A stretch of DNA of 64,000 nucleotides from Kutzneria sp044547355 (lineage in GTDB: Bacteria > Actinomycetota > Actinomycetes > Mycobacteriales > Pseudonocardiaceae), in the NCBI RefSeq assembly GCF_044547355.1, contig NZ_JBIUAG010000013.1, positions 124,001 through 188,000 on the forward strand, read 5' to 3'. The notes beneath the pieces are model-generated. The model was not told where the DNA came from and ran no database searches. It was given only the letters and a program-made list of their open reading frames with translations. The position numbers were made by a program, and so were the translations under genes. This document shows, piece by piece, positions 1-8,874 of this stretch (within the stretch, counting starts at the first letter, position 1; each line of letters begins with the position of its first letter).

Positions 1-671
1 TGCACGTTCGGGGCGTTGGCCTTGAGGTAGTCGGTGAAGCCGCTGGTGCGGTCGGTGGTCACGTTGTTGCCGGTGGAGCCGAGCAGGATGGCCACCTTGG
101 CGCTGCCGCCCGTGGCCTTCACCAGCTGGGTCGCGGCCCGCTTGCCCTGGGTCACGAAGTCCGAGCCGATGAACGTGAGGTAGTCCTTGCAGGCGGTGGC
201 CGAGGACAGCTTGCGGTCGATGGTCACGACCGGGACCTTCTTGTCTCTGGCCGCCTGCAGCGCCGGTTCGAGGCCCTCGGAGTTCAGCGGGGCCACGATG
301 AGCAGGTTCGCCCCCTGGGCCAGCAGACCCTGGATGTCGGAGATCTGCTGGCTCAGGTTGGAGTTGGCGTTGCGCTTGAGCAGCTGCACGCCCAGCTTCT
401 GGGCCTCGTCGGTGATCGACTGGGTCTCGGTGATGCGGAACGGGTTGGCCTCGGCCTCGGACTGCGAGAAGCCGACGATCGCCTTGCTGAAGTCCACCTT
501 GGCGGCGCCGTAGGCGTCGAGTGTGCAGGTGGGCCCGGACGCGTTGGACGCGGTCTGCTGGCCGCCGCCACTGGACGGCGTGGATCCGCCGCCGCTGCTC
601 TCCGGGTTGGCGCACCCGGTGACCACCAGCAGCGCGACCACCGCTGCGGCCGCCCCAAGGGAAGACTTCAT
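1..671 (-). CDS. Sugar ABC transporter substrate-binding lipoprotein (3' end beyond window)
   Basis: Extracellular solute-binding protein of the ribose/galactose type (periplasmic-binding family 1), expected to hand a sugar to an ABC permease outside the window. The visible 223 residues start with a lipoprotein signal (VVTGC lipobox near residue 20), a Ser/Gly-rich linker, then the fold's beta-alpha pattern (KAIVGFSQSEAEANPFR; LLIVAPLNSEGLEPAL; VVTIDRK; KVAILLGSTGNN). The ATG at 671 is preferred over the in-frame ATG at 677 because AGGAGG (681-686) is then 9 nt upstream. It follows the GH2 glycosidase gene by 83 bp on the same strand, which suggests uptake of the sugar that enzyme releases. 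The C-terminus lies left of base 1. Confidence 0.88.
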   Translation of the reverse strand, partial: MKSSLGAAAAVVALLVVTGCANPESSGGGSTPSSGGGQQTASNASGPTCTLDAYGAAKVDFSKAIVGFSQSEAEANPFRITETQSITDEAQKLGVQLLKRNANSNLSQQISDIQGLLAQGANLLIVAPLNSEGLEPALQAARDKKVPVVTIDRKLSSATACKDYLTFIGSDFVTQGKRAATQLVKATGGSAKVAILLGSTGNNVTTDRTSGFTDYLKANAPNV

Positions 672-702
672 CGTCATCACCCTCCTACCCGCTTCGGACC
701 AA

Positions 703-731
703 ACTAACGGAATACTTCGTTTCGCTGTCAA
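703..731 (-). promoter_or_regulatory. Possible promoter of the sugar-binding protein gene
   Basis: On the minus strand a TTGACA hexamer (731-726) is followed after 17 bases by GTTAGT (708-703). The span includes an imperfect palindrome (AACGGAAT/ACTTCGTT, 706-721) that could be a sugar-repressor site. The binding-protein gene may therefore be transcribed independently of the upstream GH2 gene. Based on hexamer similarity only. Confidence 0.4.
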
Positions 732-754
732 GCGGTCACGCAAGGTTTGTCCGA

Positions 755-3208
755 TCAGGTGTCCGACCGGTACAGCTGATCGATCTCGGCCGCCGTGAGA
801 GCGCGATCATAGACATGCACCTGATCCAGCGCGCCAGCCCAGAAATCCACCTGCGCGCCGTTGTAGAGGGCCCGTCCGATGACCGTATGGCCGGTCGCCG
901 CGTGACCGGGGCAGTAGGTGGACGTGCCGGCCAGCTGCCCGTTCACGTACAGCCTGACCTGCGACGTCACCGAGTCGTACTCGCCGACCATGTGGTACCA
1001 GACGCCCGGCTGCGGCGCCGGCCCCAGCGCCCGGGTGGTCGGCGTGCTGAAGGCCAGCCGGTTGTCGGCGGCCGAGTACTGGAGGAAGAACTCGCTCACG
1101 CCGTCGGAGCGGTCCTGGCTGACCGCGGTGGCGAACCGCCCGGTGTGGTCCAGCCGGACCCACGCGGCCACCGAGTAGTCGGTCGTGGTGTCCAGAATGG
1201 ACGCTCGACTGTCGGCCCATTGGTTGACCCCGTTGAACTGCAGCGCCTGACCGACGTGGCCGTCCGTCCACATCGGACCGTTCTGGAGCGCGACCGAGTG
1301 CCCGTGGCCGGAGCTGTCGTCGGTGACGTCGTCCAGCTCCCAGGCCCCGACCCCGGTCAGCCCGGGCGTGCCCGGCGGTGGCGGCGTCGGGTGCTCGGCC
1401 TGCCCGGAGGCGGCGATCACCGCCAGGTTCACCGCCCGGACCTGGGCCGCGTCCGCCTTGACCACCTTGCGGTCGTAGGTGAGCAGGCCGTTGACCTCGT
1501 TCTCCACGTCGGTGGCCTGGGTGTAGATCGCCGCCGACAGGCCGCACTTCACCTCGCAGTCCTTGACCTGGTTGAGGATCTGCACGTAACGACTGGTCAG
1601 CGTGGCCTTGTCCGGCTCCATCTCGTAGCTGCCGCCCTTGCCGGGCTGCCACTCGTGGCCGGCGACGATGAGCCCCAGGCCGCCGAACTCGCCGTCCACC
1701 GCGGCCCGGGTGTCGCTGGGCACCGGGGTGCCGGGGCCGACGTAGGTGTGGTTGTCGTAGACGTCGCCGTTGCCGCCGTCGAAGGAGTAGCAGCAGTTCA
1801 GGCCGCTGTTGTTGTTCACCAGCCGGCTCGGGTCCCAGGCCTTGACCTGGTCGGTGACCGCGGCCGGGGAGAACTCGCCCCAGCCCTCGTTGAACGGCAC
1901 CCACTCCACGATCGACGGGTGGCTGACGTGCTGAGTGACCATACTGTGCAGCTCGGTCATGAACTGCTGCTCGGCCGCCGGGGTCGGCCGCGGCGTGCTG
2001 GGCGAGTTCGGGCTGAAGTCCACGTTCATCGACGGCATGTCCTGCCACACCATCAGGCCCAGCCGGTCGGCCCAGTAGTACCAGCGGTCCGGCTCCACCT
2101 TGATGTGCTTGCGAACCGTGTTGAAGCCAAGGGCCTTCTGCTCGGCCAGGTCGTAGCGCAGCGCGGAATCCGTTGGGGCGGTGTAGATCCCGTCCGGCCA
2201 GAAGCCCTGGTCCAGGGTGCCGAGGCTGAAGGTGAACTGGCCGTTGAGCAGCGTGCGCAACCTGCCGTCGGGACCCTTGCCGACGGAGATCGACCGCATG
2301 CCGAAGTAGCTGGTCACCTTGTCGCCGCCGGCCACCCGCACCGACAGGTCGTAGAGGAACGGGTCGTCCGGGCTCCACAGGTGCGGATGCGGGATCGGCA
2401 CGGACAGCTGGGTGTCGGCGGCGCCGGTCGTGCGCGCCACCACGCGACCGTGATCACTGGCCACGACCTCGACGCTCTGGCCCGGCTTGCCGGTGGTGTG
2501 CACGGTCAGCTTCAGCGAATTGGTGGCCAGGTCGGGCACGGAGTCCAGGGCGGTCACATGCGTCGTCGGGACCGGCTCCAGCCACACCGACTGCCAGATG
2601 CCGGACGTCGGCGTGTACACGATGCTGTTGACCGGGTTGGCCCGCTGCTTGCCGATCGGCTGGCCGCCGTCCTCGGTCGGATCCTGCACGCCGACCACCA
2701 GCTCCTGGTCGCCGTGCCGGGTCAGCGCGTCGGTCACGTCCACGCTGAACGCGTCGTAGCCGCCCTGGTGCGTGGTCAGCTCACGGCCGTTGACCCACAC
2801 CGTGGCCTGGTAGTCGACGGCGCCGAAGTTGAGCACCACACGCTGGCCGCGCCAGTCCTGCGGCACGGTGAAGGTGCGGCGGTACCACATGGTGCTTTCG
2901 TGTCGCATGATCCCGGACAGGGCGGATTCCACCGGGTACGGCACGAGAATCCGCTCGGGCAGCGAATGTCCGGCCGGGGCCGTGACGCCGAACTGCCAGA
3001 CCCCGTTCAGGCTCAGCCAGTCCCGGCGGACCAGCTGCGGGCGGGGGTACTCGGGCAGGGCGTTGTCCGGTCCGACCTGGTCGGTCCACGGTGTCGCCAA
3101 CGGCGGGGCCTTGCGCTGCCAGCCGTTGTCCGGGGCGGCCGCGGCCGGCAGCGTGAAGACCGACAAAGCGGCCAGCACGACGGCGAACACACTTGCGAAT
3201 CTGCGCAT
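755..3208 (-). CDS. Secreted glycoside hydrolase family 2 protein with C-terminal LamG domain
   Basis: Beta-galactosidase/beta-glucuronidase-like retaining glycosidase, exported by a Sec signal (cleavage near AAAAP, residue ~27). Order: sugar-binding jelly roll (~45-210), Ig-like domain (~215-310), TIM barrel (~310-610), then a laminin-G/concanavalin-like domain (~640-817) that probably binds carbohydrate. The acid/base Glu is in FNEGWGEF (~441) and the nucleophile candidate in DGEFGGLG (~507). The ATG at 3208 is chosen because TAAGGAG lies 5 nt upstream; the GTG at 3214 would overlap that ribosome site. The gene precedes a sugar ABC binding protein, which fits extracellular glycan breakdown followed by uptake. 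Substrate is not readable from sequence. Confidence 0.9.
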   Translation of the reverse strand: MRRFASVFAVVLAALSVFTLPAAAAPDNGWQRKAPPLATPWTDQVGPDNALPEYPRPQLVRRDWLSLNGVWQFGVTAPAGHSLPERILVPYPVESALSGIMRHESTMWYRRTFTVPQDWRGQRVVLNFGAVDYQATVWVNGRELTTHQGGYDAFSVDVTDALTRHGDQELVVGVQDPTEDGGQPIGKQRANPVNSIVYTPTSGIWQSVWLEPVPTTHVTALDSVPDLATNSLKLTVHTTGKPGQSVEVVASDHGRVVARTTGAADTQLSVPIPHPHLWSPDDPFLYDLSVRVAGGDKVTSYFGMRSISVGKGPDGRLRTLLNGQFTFSLGTLDQGFWPDGIYTAPTDSALRYDLAEQKALGFNTVRKHIKVEPDRWYYWADRLGLMVWQDMPSMNVDFSPNSPSTPRPTPAAEQQFMTELHSMVTQHVSHPSIVEWVPFNEGWGEFSPAAVTDQVKAWDPSRLVNNNSGLNCCYSFDGGNGDVYDNHTYVGPGTPVPSDTRAAVDGEFGGLGLIVAGHEWQPGKGGSYEMEPDKATLTSRYVQILNQVKDCEVKCGLSAAIYTQATDVENEVNGLLTYDRKVVKADAAQVRAVNLAVIAASGQAEHPTPPPPGTPGLTGVGAWELDDVTDDSSGHGHSVALQNGPMWTDGHVGQALQFNGVNQWADSRASILDTTTDYSVAAWVRLDHTGRFATAVSQDRSDGVSEFFLQYSAADNRLAFSTPTTRALGPAPQPGVWYHMVGEYDSVTSQVRLYVNGQLAGTSTYCPGHAATGHTVIGRALYNGAQVDFWAGALDQVHVYDRALTAAEIDQLYRSDT

Positions 3209-3454
3209 CGGCACTCCTTAGACGCGGGTGCTGGGTGCGCGTTCCCGGGTGGGACCAGCCGTCGTCACGCAGGATGCTAGGGCCGGCACGCTAGGTCATC
3301 AACCGCCGTTCGTGCCCCCTGGTGTCCGGTCCGGTGGGCGAACTGGGTTACCGTACGGCCGGACATGGCTGGCTGGGGGAGCGCCGGCATCGACAAAATC
3401 CTGAGTAGTGCGGCCAGGGGTGAGCCCTGACGATCGCCGGGAGGTGGACGCCCC

Positions 3455-5332
3455 GTGGACGGCAACTTCGACAACCAGCCGGCCCGACGCCCAGGACCCC
3501 AGGGCGGGCGACCGCAGCCGCCCCGCCAGCCCGGCCCCGCCGGCCCCCGGCAGCAGCCGCCGCGCGCGCCCGGGCAGCAACCGCCGCCGCGCGGCCAGGG
3601 CCCCCGTCCGTCCGGTCCGCCGTCCGGTCCGCCGCAGGGACCCTCGGGTCCGCAGCCGGTGCCGAGGCCTGCTCAGCAGCGTCCGGCCCAACCCGGAACA
3701 AGTCGGCCGAAGGCCGCCCAATCCGCATCGGCCCAGTCCGCATCGGCTCAGTCGGACCCGGCCCTGCCGAAGCCGTCACAAACCAAGGCGGTTCAGTCGA
3801 AGCCGGGGCCGGCGGCCAAGTCCGCCGCCGAGAAGCCGCCCGCCGGCAAGCCGGCGTTCAGCCGCGCCACCGTGGCCAAGCGGGCCGGCATGACGGCGCT
3901 CGCGCTGACCTCGACCGTCGTGTTAGTGCTCACCGGCTACGCCTGGACGACCCTCACCAGCCTCACCGACGGCCTGACCACAGACAACGTGATCAAGGCC
4001 GAGAAGCCGGCCGACGGCGCGGTCGACGTGCTGCTGGTCGGCCTGGACAGCCGGACCGACGCGCACGGCAACCCGCTGGACCCGAAGCTGCTGGCCCAGC
4101 TCAACGCCGGCCCGGACGACGGCGAGCTGAACACCGACACGCTGATCCTGGTGCACATCCCCAATGACACCAGCAAGCCGGCGGCGCTGCTGTCCATCCC
4201 GCGCGACTCCTACGTCGACATCCCCGGCGGCTACGGCAAACACAAGATCAACTCGGCCTACGCCCGGGCCATGAACGACAAGGCCGCCGAGCTGCGCAAG
4301 CAGGGCGCCGGCGACGCCAAGCAGATCGTCCAGCAGTCCCAGTCGGCCGGCCGGGAGGAGCTGATCACCACCATCGAGCAGCTCACCGGGGCCAGCATCG
4401 ACCACTACGCCGAGATCAACCTGTTCGGCTTCAGCGAGATCACCCAGGCCATCGGCGGCGTCAAGGTGTGCCTCAAGCAGGCCACCAAGGACAAGCTGTC
4501 CGGGGCCGACTTCCCGGCCGGCGAGCAGACCATCTCCGGCGTGAACGCGCTGAAGTTCGTGCGGCAGCGCCACGAGCTGCCCAACGGCGACCTGGACCGC
4601 ATCCGCCGGCAGCAGGTGTTCATGGCCGGCCTGGCCAGCAACGTGCTGTCCGGCGGCACCCTGACCAACCCGGGCAAGCTCAGCAGCCTGATCGGCGCCA
4701 TCAAGAACGCCGTCGTGCTCGACCAGGGCTGGGACCTGCTGGGCTTCGCCGGCCAGCTCAAGGGCATGACCGGCGGCGGGCTGCACTTCCAGACCATTCC
4801 CACCGGCCGCCCCGACTTGCCCACGCCCAACGACGGCCAGGCCGTGGAGGTGATTCCCTCGCAGGTCAAGGCGTTCGTGCAGCAGCTGACCGGGATCACC
4901 CCCAGCACCACCGCGCCGTCGGGCGGCTCCTCGTCCACCCCCGCCGGCATCACCGTCGAGGTCCGCAACGCCAACGGCAAGTCCGGCCTGGCCGGCAGCG
5001 TGATGGCCGCGCTGGTGGCCAAGGGCTTCATCGAGGGCGACACCGACGTCGCGACCAAGCGCTCCCAGTCGGTCATCCGCTACCCCAGCGGCGGCGCAGC
5101 CAACGCGCAGAAGGTCTCCGCGGCGCTCGGCGGCGGCTACGACACGGAAGAGGACAACTCCGTCCCCGCCGGCCACGTGCGGATCTTCGTGTCCACCGCC
5201 TACAACGGCCCCGGCGCCCAGGGCTTCACCGGCCCCGCCGCCTACGCCCTCGCCCCCACCACCGCCGCCCCCACCACCTCGGCCCCGGCCGGCGACACCA
5301 TCACCGCCGACGGCGTCACCTGCATCAACTGA
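3455..5332 (+). CDS. LytR-CpsA-Psr (LCP) family wall-polymer ligase with LytR_C domain
   Basis: Membrane-anchored LCP phosphotransferase, a family that attaches secondary polymers (arabinogalactan or teichoic-type) to peptidoglycan. A long Pro/Gln/Ala-rich cytoplasmic tail (1-~140, with ASAQS repeats) precedes one transmembrane helix (~150-170). The LCP core follows (VDVLLVGLDSR; LNTDTLILVHI; SIPRDSYVDIPG; HKINSAYA; KFVRQRH), with the Asp/Arg residues that bind polyprenyl pyrophosphate. A LytR_C domain (VEVRNANGKSGLA) and a Thr/Ala/Pro-rich tail end the protein. GTG at 3455 has GGGAGG ten bases upstream. The gene ends at a long hairpin shared with the converging neighbour. Confidence 0.93.
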   Translation: MDGNFDNQPARRPGPQGGRPQPPRQPGPAGPRQQPPRAPGQQPPPRGQGPRPSGPPSGPPQGPSGPQPVPRPAQQRPAQPGTSRPKAAQSASAQSASAQSDPALPKPSQTKAVQSKPGPAAKSAAEKPPAGKPAFSRATVAKRAGMTALALTSTVVLVLTGYAWTTLTSLTDGLTTDNVIKAEKPADGAVDVLLVGLDSRTDAHGNPLDPKLLAQLNAGPDDGELNTDTLILVHIPNDTSKPAALLSIPRDSYVDIPGGYGKHKINSAYARAMNDKAAELRKQGAGDAKQIVQQSQSAGREELITTIEQLTGASIDHYAEINLFGFSEITQAIGGVKVCLKQATKDKLSGADFPAGEQTISGVNALKFVRQRHELPNGDLDRIRRQQVFMAGLASNVLSGGTLTNPGKLSSLIGAIKNAVVLDQGWDLLGFAGQLKGMTGGGLHFQTIPTGRPDLPTPNDGQAVEVIPSQVKAFVQQLTGITPSTTAPSGGSSSTPAGITVEVRNANGKSGLAGSVMAALVAKGFIEGDTDVATKRSQSVIRYPSGGAANAQKVSAALGGGYDTEEDNSVPAGHVRIFVSTAYNGPGAQGFTGPAAYALAPTTAAPTTSAPAGDTITADGVTCIN

Positions 5333-5391
5333 GATGTCATGAAGGGCCCCTTCCTGACGTTCAACGTCAGGAAGGGGCCCTTCATGACATC
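5333..5391. terminator. Perfect 29-bp-arm hairpin between convergent genes
   Basis: Left arm 5333-5361 and right arm 5363-5391 are exact reverse complements around a single C. There is no T-tract. The element starts directly after the LCP stop codon, and the last codons and stop of the opposing small gene (5382-5384) lie inside its right arm. Probably a bidirectional terminator or mRNA 3'-end stabiliser. Confidence 0.75.
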
Positions 5392-5720
5392 GGTTGGGAA
5401 CCGGACTGGTGTTCCTGGCCGGTGTCGAAGAAGGCGTCGAGGTAGGGCTCGGGCTTGAGGTCGCTGTCCCGTAACAGGGAGAACACCTCGGTGCCCTGGG
5501 TGATCCGGTCCTCCGACAGGGCGTAGGCCTGGGCGAAGCGCAGGTGCTCGACGCCGTTGTCGCGGGCGTAGTCACGGGCCTCGCGGCCGGCGAGCTCGAT
5601 CGCCTGGGCGGCCGATGCCGCGCGCCACAAGGTGATCCGCTCCTCATACGGCTGGTTGCCGTGGTGGTTCCAGCGGAACACGCAGCGCACCCCGTACCAG
5701 CCGAGCCCGTCGTCGGTCAC
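5382..5720 (-). CDS. Small conserved protein resembling DUF4288
   Basis: 112 residues with no signal or membrane segment. The pattern WYGVRCVFRWN, then YEERITLWRAAS and a helix with A-IE-A--EA--YA, resembles the DUF4288 family of small cytoplasmic proteins of unknown function. Stop codon and final residues fall within the shared hairpin at 5333-5391, so the 3' end may have been reshaped when that element inserted. Family assignment rests on memory of the pattern. Confidence 0.6.
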   Translation of the reverse strand: MTDDGLGWYGVRCVFRWNHHGNQPYEERITLWRAASAAQAIELAGREARDYARDNGVEHLRFAQAYALSEDRITQGTEVFSLLRDSDLKPEPYLDAFFDTGQEHQSGSQPMS

Positions 5721-5736
5721 GGCTCGATTGTCCCAG

Positions 5737-6147
5737 TCACTCGACCAGATCCGCGTGAAGCTGCTCGCGCAGCGACTCCAGCTGCCGGTAGGACCACAGG
5801 TCGCGGAAGGCGGTCAGCCGGCGGCCGTCGGCGTCGAGCACGAAGTGCGTGCCCCGGCGGGCCATGGTGATCGCCCGGATCCGCTCCCGGTCCACCTTGC
5901 TGGACGGGCCGATCAGCACGTGCACCCGCAGCTGCCGGTCGTCCAGCTCCAGCCGGGTGCGCCGCAGGTAGGCCGCCGGGATCAGCGCGAACACCGCCAC
6001 GATCAGCAGCCACACGATGATCTGCACGAGGTCGAGCGTGCCGATCGAGGTGATTCCGGCGATCAGCGTGGCCAGCGACAACAGTCCCATCAGGACGATC
6101 ACGGACAACACGCGCGGATTGGTCGGCGAGCAGCGGAGCACCAGCAT
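5737..6147 (-). CDS. Small membrane protein with two TM helices and a bacterial PH-like domain
   Basis: About 136 residues: two hydrophobic helices near the N-terminus (VLSVIVLMGLLSLATLIAGI and IIVWLLIVAVFALIPAAYL) followed by a charged beta-rich domain (RRTRLELDDRQLRVHVLIG...RIRAITMARRGTHFVLDADGRRL). This matches two-TM plus bPH proteins common in actinobacteria. Function unknown, location cytoplasmic membrane. The start is uncertain: ATG at 6147 places both helices intact, the reading frame stays open further upstream, and no good ribosome site is visible. It lies 16 bp downstream of the start of the DUF4288-like gene on the same strand... that gene begins at 5720, so the two probably share a transcript. 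Confidence 0.6.
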   Translation of the reverse strand: MLVLRCSPTNPRVLSVIVLMGLLSLATLIAGITSIGTLDLVQIIVWLLIVAVFALIPAAYLRRTRLELDDRQLRVHVLIGPSSKVDRERIRAITMARRGTHFVLDADGRRLTAFRDLWSYRQLESLREQLHADLVE

Positions 6148-6280
6148 GAGTGCATGCCAACACGAAAATGACCCGATCGGGGATAACGCTTTCGTAACGC
6201 GCGGCTCGTCGCGCTGGGGCGGCGGCCCGGGTTCGCGGTGGACTGCCCCGTCGGTCGCGAGAAAGCGAGGGGACCTCACT

Positions 6281-7819
6281 GTGAAATCGACCCTGGCGGG
6301 CGTCTGTGCCGTTGTTGCCCTGGTCGCCGGCGCCGCGCCGGCAGCGGCCGGGACACCGACCTCCGTGCCGCGGCCCGCCGCGTCCGACAAGGTGTTCACC
6401 CACGTCTGCGAGGGGCAGCCGCGCTACGAGTGCGGCACGGTCAGTGTGCCCCTGGACTACGCGCGGCCGGCCGGCGCCAAGATCACCATCGCCGTCTCCC
6501 GGTTCAAGGCCACCGGAACCCGGCAGGGCGTGATCCTGTTCAACCCCGGCGGTCCCGGCGGCAGCGGCCTGTTCGCCGCCGGCGCGGTGCCGGCCAGCGT
6601 GCGCGCCGCCTACGACTTCATCGGCTTCGACCCCCGCGGTGTCGGCAAGAGCAGTCCGATCAGCTGCGTCGACCCGTCCTTCTTCGCCACCCCGGCGGCC
6701 GACCCCAACCCCGCGTCCGAGGCCGACAAGGTCCCGTTCATCAAGCGGGCCAAGTCCTATGCGGACGGTTGCGCCGCTCGCTCCCGGGCCGAACTGCCCT
6801 ACATCAACACCCTGAACACCGCGCGGGACATCGACTCCGTCCGCGAGGCGCTGGGCGAGAGCCAGGTCAGCTACTTCGGCGTGTCCTACGGGACCTACCT
6901 GGGCACCGTGTACGGGCAGCTGTTCCCGCAGCGGGTGCGCCGGATGGTGTTGGACAGCAACATCAACGCCGATCCGTCGTCGGTGTGGTACCAGGCCAAC
7001 CTCGACCAGGACCGCGCCTTCCAGGTGCGCAGCGACATCTGGTTCGACTGGATCGGCCGACACGACAGCGTGTTCCATCTCGGGACCGGTCACGACGCCG
7101 TATACGCCAACTACCTCAAGGCCCGTTCATCGCTGGCGGCCAAGGCGGCCGGCCCGGTCGGACCGGCCGAGCTCGACGCCGTCGTCGTCAACTCCGCGTA
7201 CTACGACATCAACTGGGTCGGCAACGCCCGGGCGCTGAGCGACTACGCGGCCAAGGGCGACGCCGCCGCGCTCGTCTCGTACACCCAGGACAACGACCCG
7301 GCCACCGCCGCCGGCGAGAACAGCAACGCCGTCTACAACGCCGTCGAGTGCAACGACGCCCGGTGGCCGCGCAGCTGGTCGGTGTGGAACCACGACAACA
7401 CCGAGGTGGCCCGGCAGGCCCCCATCGAGACCTGGGCCAACGCCTGGATGAACCTGCCGTGCGCCTTCTGGCCGCTGCCCCAGCCGCTGTCCGCCCCGCG
7501 CATCACCGGCGCCGGCCTGCCGCCGATCCTGATGGTCCAGGGCACCCTCGACGCCGCCACCCCGTACCAGGGCGCGCTGCGCACCCACCAGCTCCTGCCC
7601 AGCTCCCGGATGATCATCGAGCAGGGCGGCGGCTCGCACGGCGTCTACAACACGCCCTGGGTGCACAACACCTGCGTCGACCAGCCCGTCACCGCCTACC
7701 TGCTCACCGGAGCCGTGCCGCCGGCCGACGTCACCTGCGCCGGCCACAGCCTCCCTGACCCCACGGCGGCCTCCCGCTCCCTGCCCGACCCGCTCGCCCG
7801 CGCCCTACCCCGCCGCTGA
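6281..7819 (+). CDS. Secreted alpha/beta hydrolase, TAP-like peptidase (S33)
   Basis: 512-residue exported serine hydrolase of the actinomycete tripeptidyl-aminopeptidase (Tap/SlpD) type, which trims N-terminal peptides from secreted proteins. Signal peptide ends near AAAAG (~27). The oxyanion motif NPGGPGGSG, nucleophile elbow GVSYGTYLG and a TAP-like C-terminal region (PPILMVQGTLDAATP, then GGGSHGVY carrying the catalytic His) are all present. GTG at 6281 has GAGGGG eight bases upstream; longer in-frame starts would bury the signal peptide. The region downstream (7820-8006) holds two related hairpins. Confidence 0.9.
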   Translation: MKSTLAGVCAVVALVAGAAPAAAGTPTSVPRPAASDKVFTHVCEGQPRYECGTVSVPLDYARPAGAKITIAVSRFKATGTRQGVILFNPGGPGGSGLFAAGAVPASVRAAYDFIGFDPRGVGKSSPISCVDPSFFATPAADPNPASEADKVPFIKRAKSYADGCAARSRAELPYINTLNTARDIDSVREALGESQVSYFGVSYGTYLGTVYGQLFPQRVRRMVLDSNINADPSSVWYQANLDQDRAFQVRSDIWFDWIGRHDSVFHLGTGHDAVYANYLKARSSLAAKAAGPVGPAELDAVVVNSAYYDINWVGNARALSDYAAKGDAAALVSYTQDNDPATAAGENSNAVYNAVECNDARWPRSWSVWNHDNTEVARQAPIETWANAWMNLPCAFWPLPQPLSAPRITGAGLPPILMVQGTLDAATPYQGALRTHQLLPSSRMIIEQGGGSHGVYNTPWVHNTCVDQPVTAYLLTGAVPPADVTCAGHSLPDPTAASRSLPDPLARALPRR

Positions 7820-7823
7820 TTTT

Positions 7824-7935
7824 CCACGTGAGTGGCTTACTTCGCCTGGAACGCCACCTGAGCCACTCACGTGGCACCGTGAGTTTTCACGTGAGTGGCT
7901 TAGGTGGCTCTGGGGGCGAAATGAGCCACTCACGT
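7824..7935. repeat. Two tandem copies of a CACGTGAGTGGCT hairpin
   Basis: Arms CCACGTGAGTGGCT (7824-7837) and its complement (7861-7874) form hairpin 1. Arms at 7888-7900 and 7924-7935 form hairpin 2 with the same sequence. They follow the peptidase stop by 4 bp and may terminate its transcript. The rest of 7820-8006 shows nothing else convincing. Confidence 0.7.
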
Positions 7936-8006
7936 AGCTGGTAATGGCTTGACCGTCGAGTATCTCTGTGGCTAAGTTGCCGCCCGGGTGATTGGGGGCG
8001 GTGGCC

Positions 8007-8872
8007 ATGGGGGCACGGGGGTCGGTGCTGGTTGTCGGGGCGGGGTTGGCCGGGTTGGCCAGCGCGGCGTTCCTGGCCCGGCGGGGTGTGGACGTGCTGC
8101 TGGTGGAGCGGAGCTGATCCGGCTGATCACCGAGCGGCCCGGTCTCCGGCCCGAGATCCGGGCGGTGCGGCCGTGGGAGATGGCGGCGCTGGTGGCGGAC
8201 CGGTTCCGGGTCGGGCGGGTGCTGCTGGCCGGTGACGCGGCCAAGGTGACCCCGCCCAGCGGTGGATTCGGCGGCAACACGGCGATCGGCGACGCCTACG
8301 ACCTGGCGTGGAAGCTGGCCCTGGTGCTGGACGGCACGGCCGGGCCGGGCCTATTGGACAGCTATGACGCCGAGCGGCGGCCGATCGCCGATCGGGTGGT
8401 GGCCGAGGCGCAGCGGCTGGCGGCCAGCCGGGGGCCGGGCGCGGACACCGAGGACACCAGGACCGAGCAGCAGCGGGCGATCGAGCTCACGCTCGGGTTC
8501 CGTTACCGCTCCCGCGCGGTTGTGATCGACGACGAGGATCCGGCCGACGCCGAGGACCCGCGCGATCCGTCCGGCCGCCCGGGTTTCCGCGCGCCGCACG
8601 TGTGGTTGCCGGGGCGACTGTCCACCGTGGACCTGTTCGGTGACGGCTTCGTGTTGTTGTCGGGTCGGGACGGTGAATTCTGGTCGGACTGCGCCGCCGG
8701 GGTGCGGGTCCACACCGTCGAGGGCGAGGAGTTCCTTGCCCGGTACGGAATCGGCGCCTCGGGGGCGAGCCTGGTCCGCCCGGACGGCGTGGTGGCCTGG
8801 CGGACGGTCGAGGCCCCGGATGAGCCGTCGTCGGTTCTGCGCGAGGCGCTGGCGGCCCTGCTGGGCCGCTAG
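8007..8872 (+). pseudogene. FAD-dependent aromatic monooxygenase with internal deletion and frameshift
   Basis: Codons from ATG 8007 encode an FAD-binding N-terminus (VLVVGAGLAGLASAAFLARR, then DVLLVER) that stops at TGA 8115. From about 8111, in the next frame, a typical class A monooxygenase C-terminal half continues to 8872 (RVLLAGDAAKVTPPSGGFG, NTAIGDAYDLAWKLA, LLDSYDAERRPIADRV). Intact polyketide hydroxylases of this type have roughly 500-550 residues; about 220-250 central residues are missing here. The junction lies within GAGCGGAGCTGATC (8107-8120). The original enzyme would hydroxylate an aromatic or polyketide substrate with NAD(P)H. It should now be inactive. Confidence 0.87.
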
Positions 8873-8874
8873 GT

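Noticed and set aside
815..3280. 821-codon open frame antisense to the GH2 gene
   Set aside because: Arg/Gly/Val-rich shadow typical of high-GC third-position bias; the opposite strand encodes a clear glycosidase with catalytic motifs.
5717..7093. 458-codon minus frame over the PH-like gene and TAP peptidase
   Set aside because: Shadow frame; low-complexity composition and no recognisable domain.
7824..7935. CRISPR-like repeats
   Set aside because: Only two hairpin units with unrelated loops; no regular spacers and no cas genes in the window.
7805..8008. 67-codon minus frame covering the tandem hairpins
   Set aside because: Built mostly from inverted-repeat sequence; no family pattern or ribosome site.
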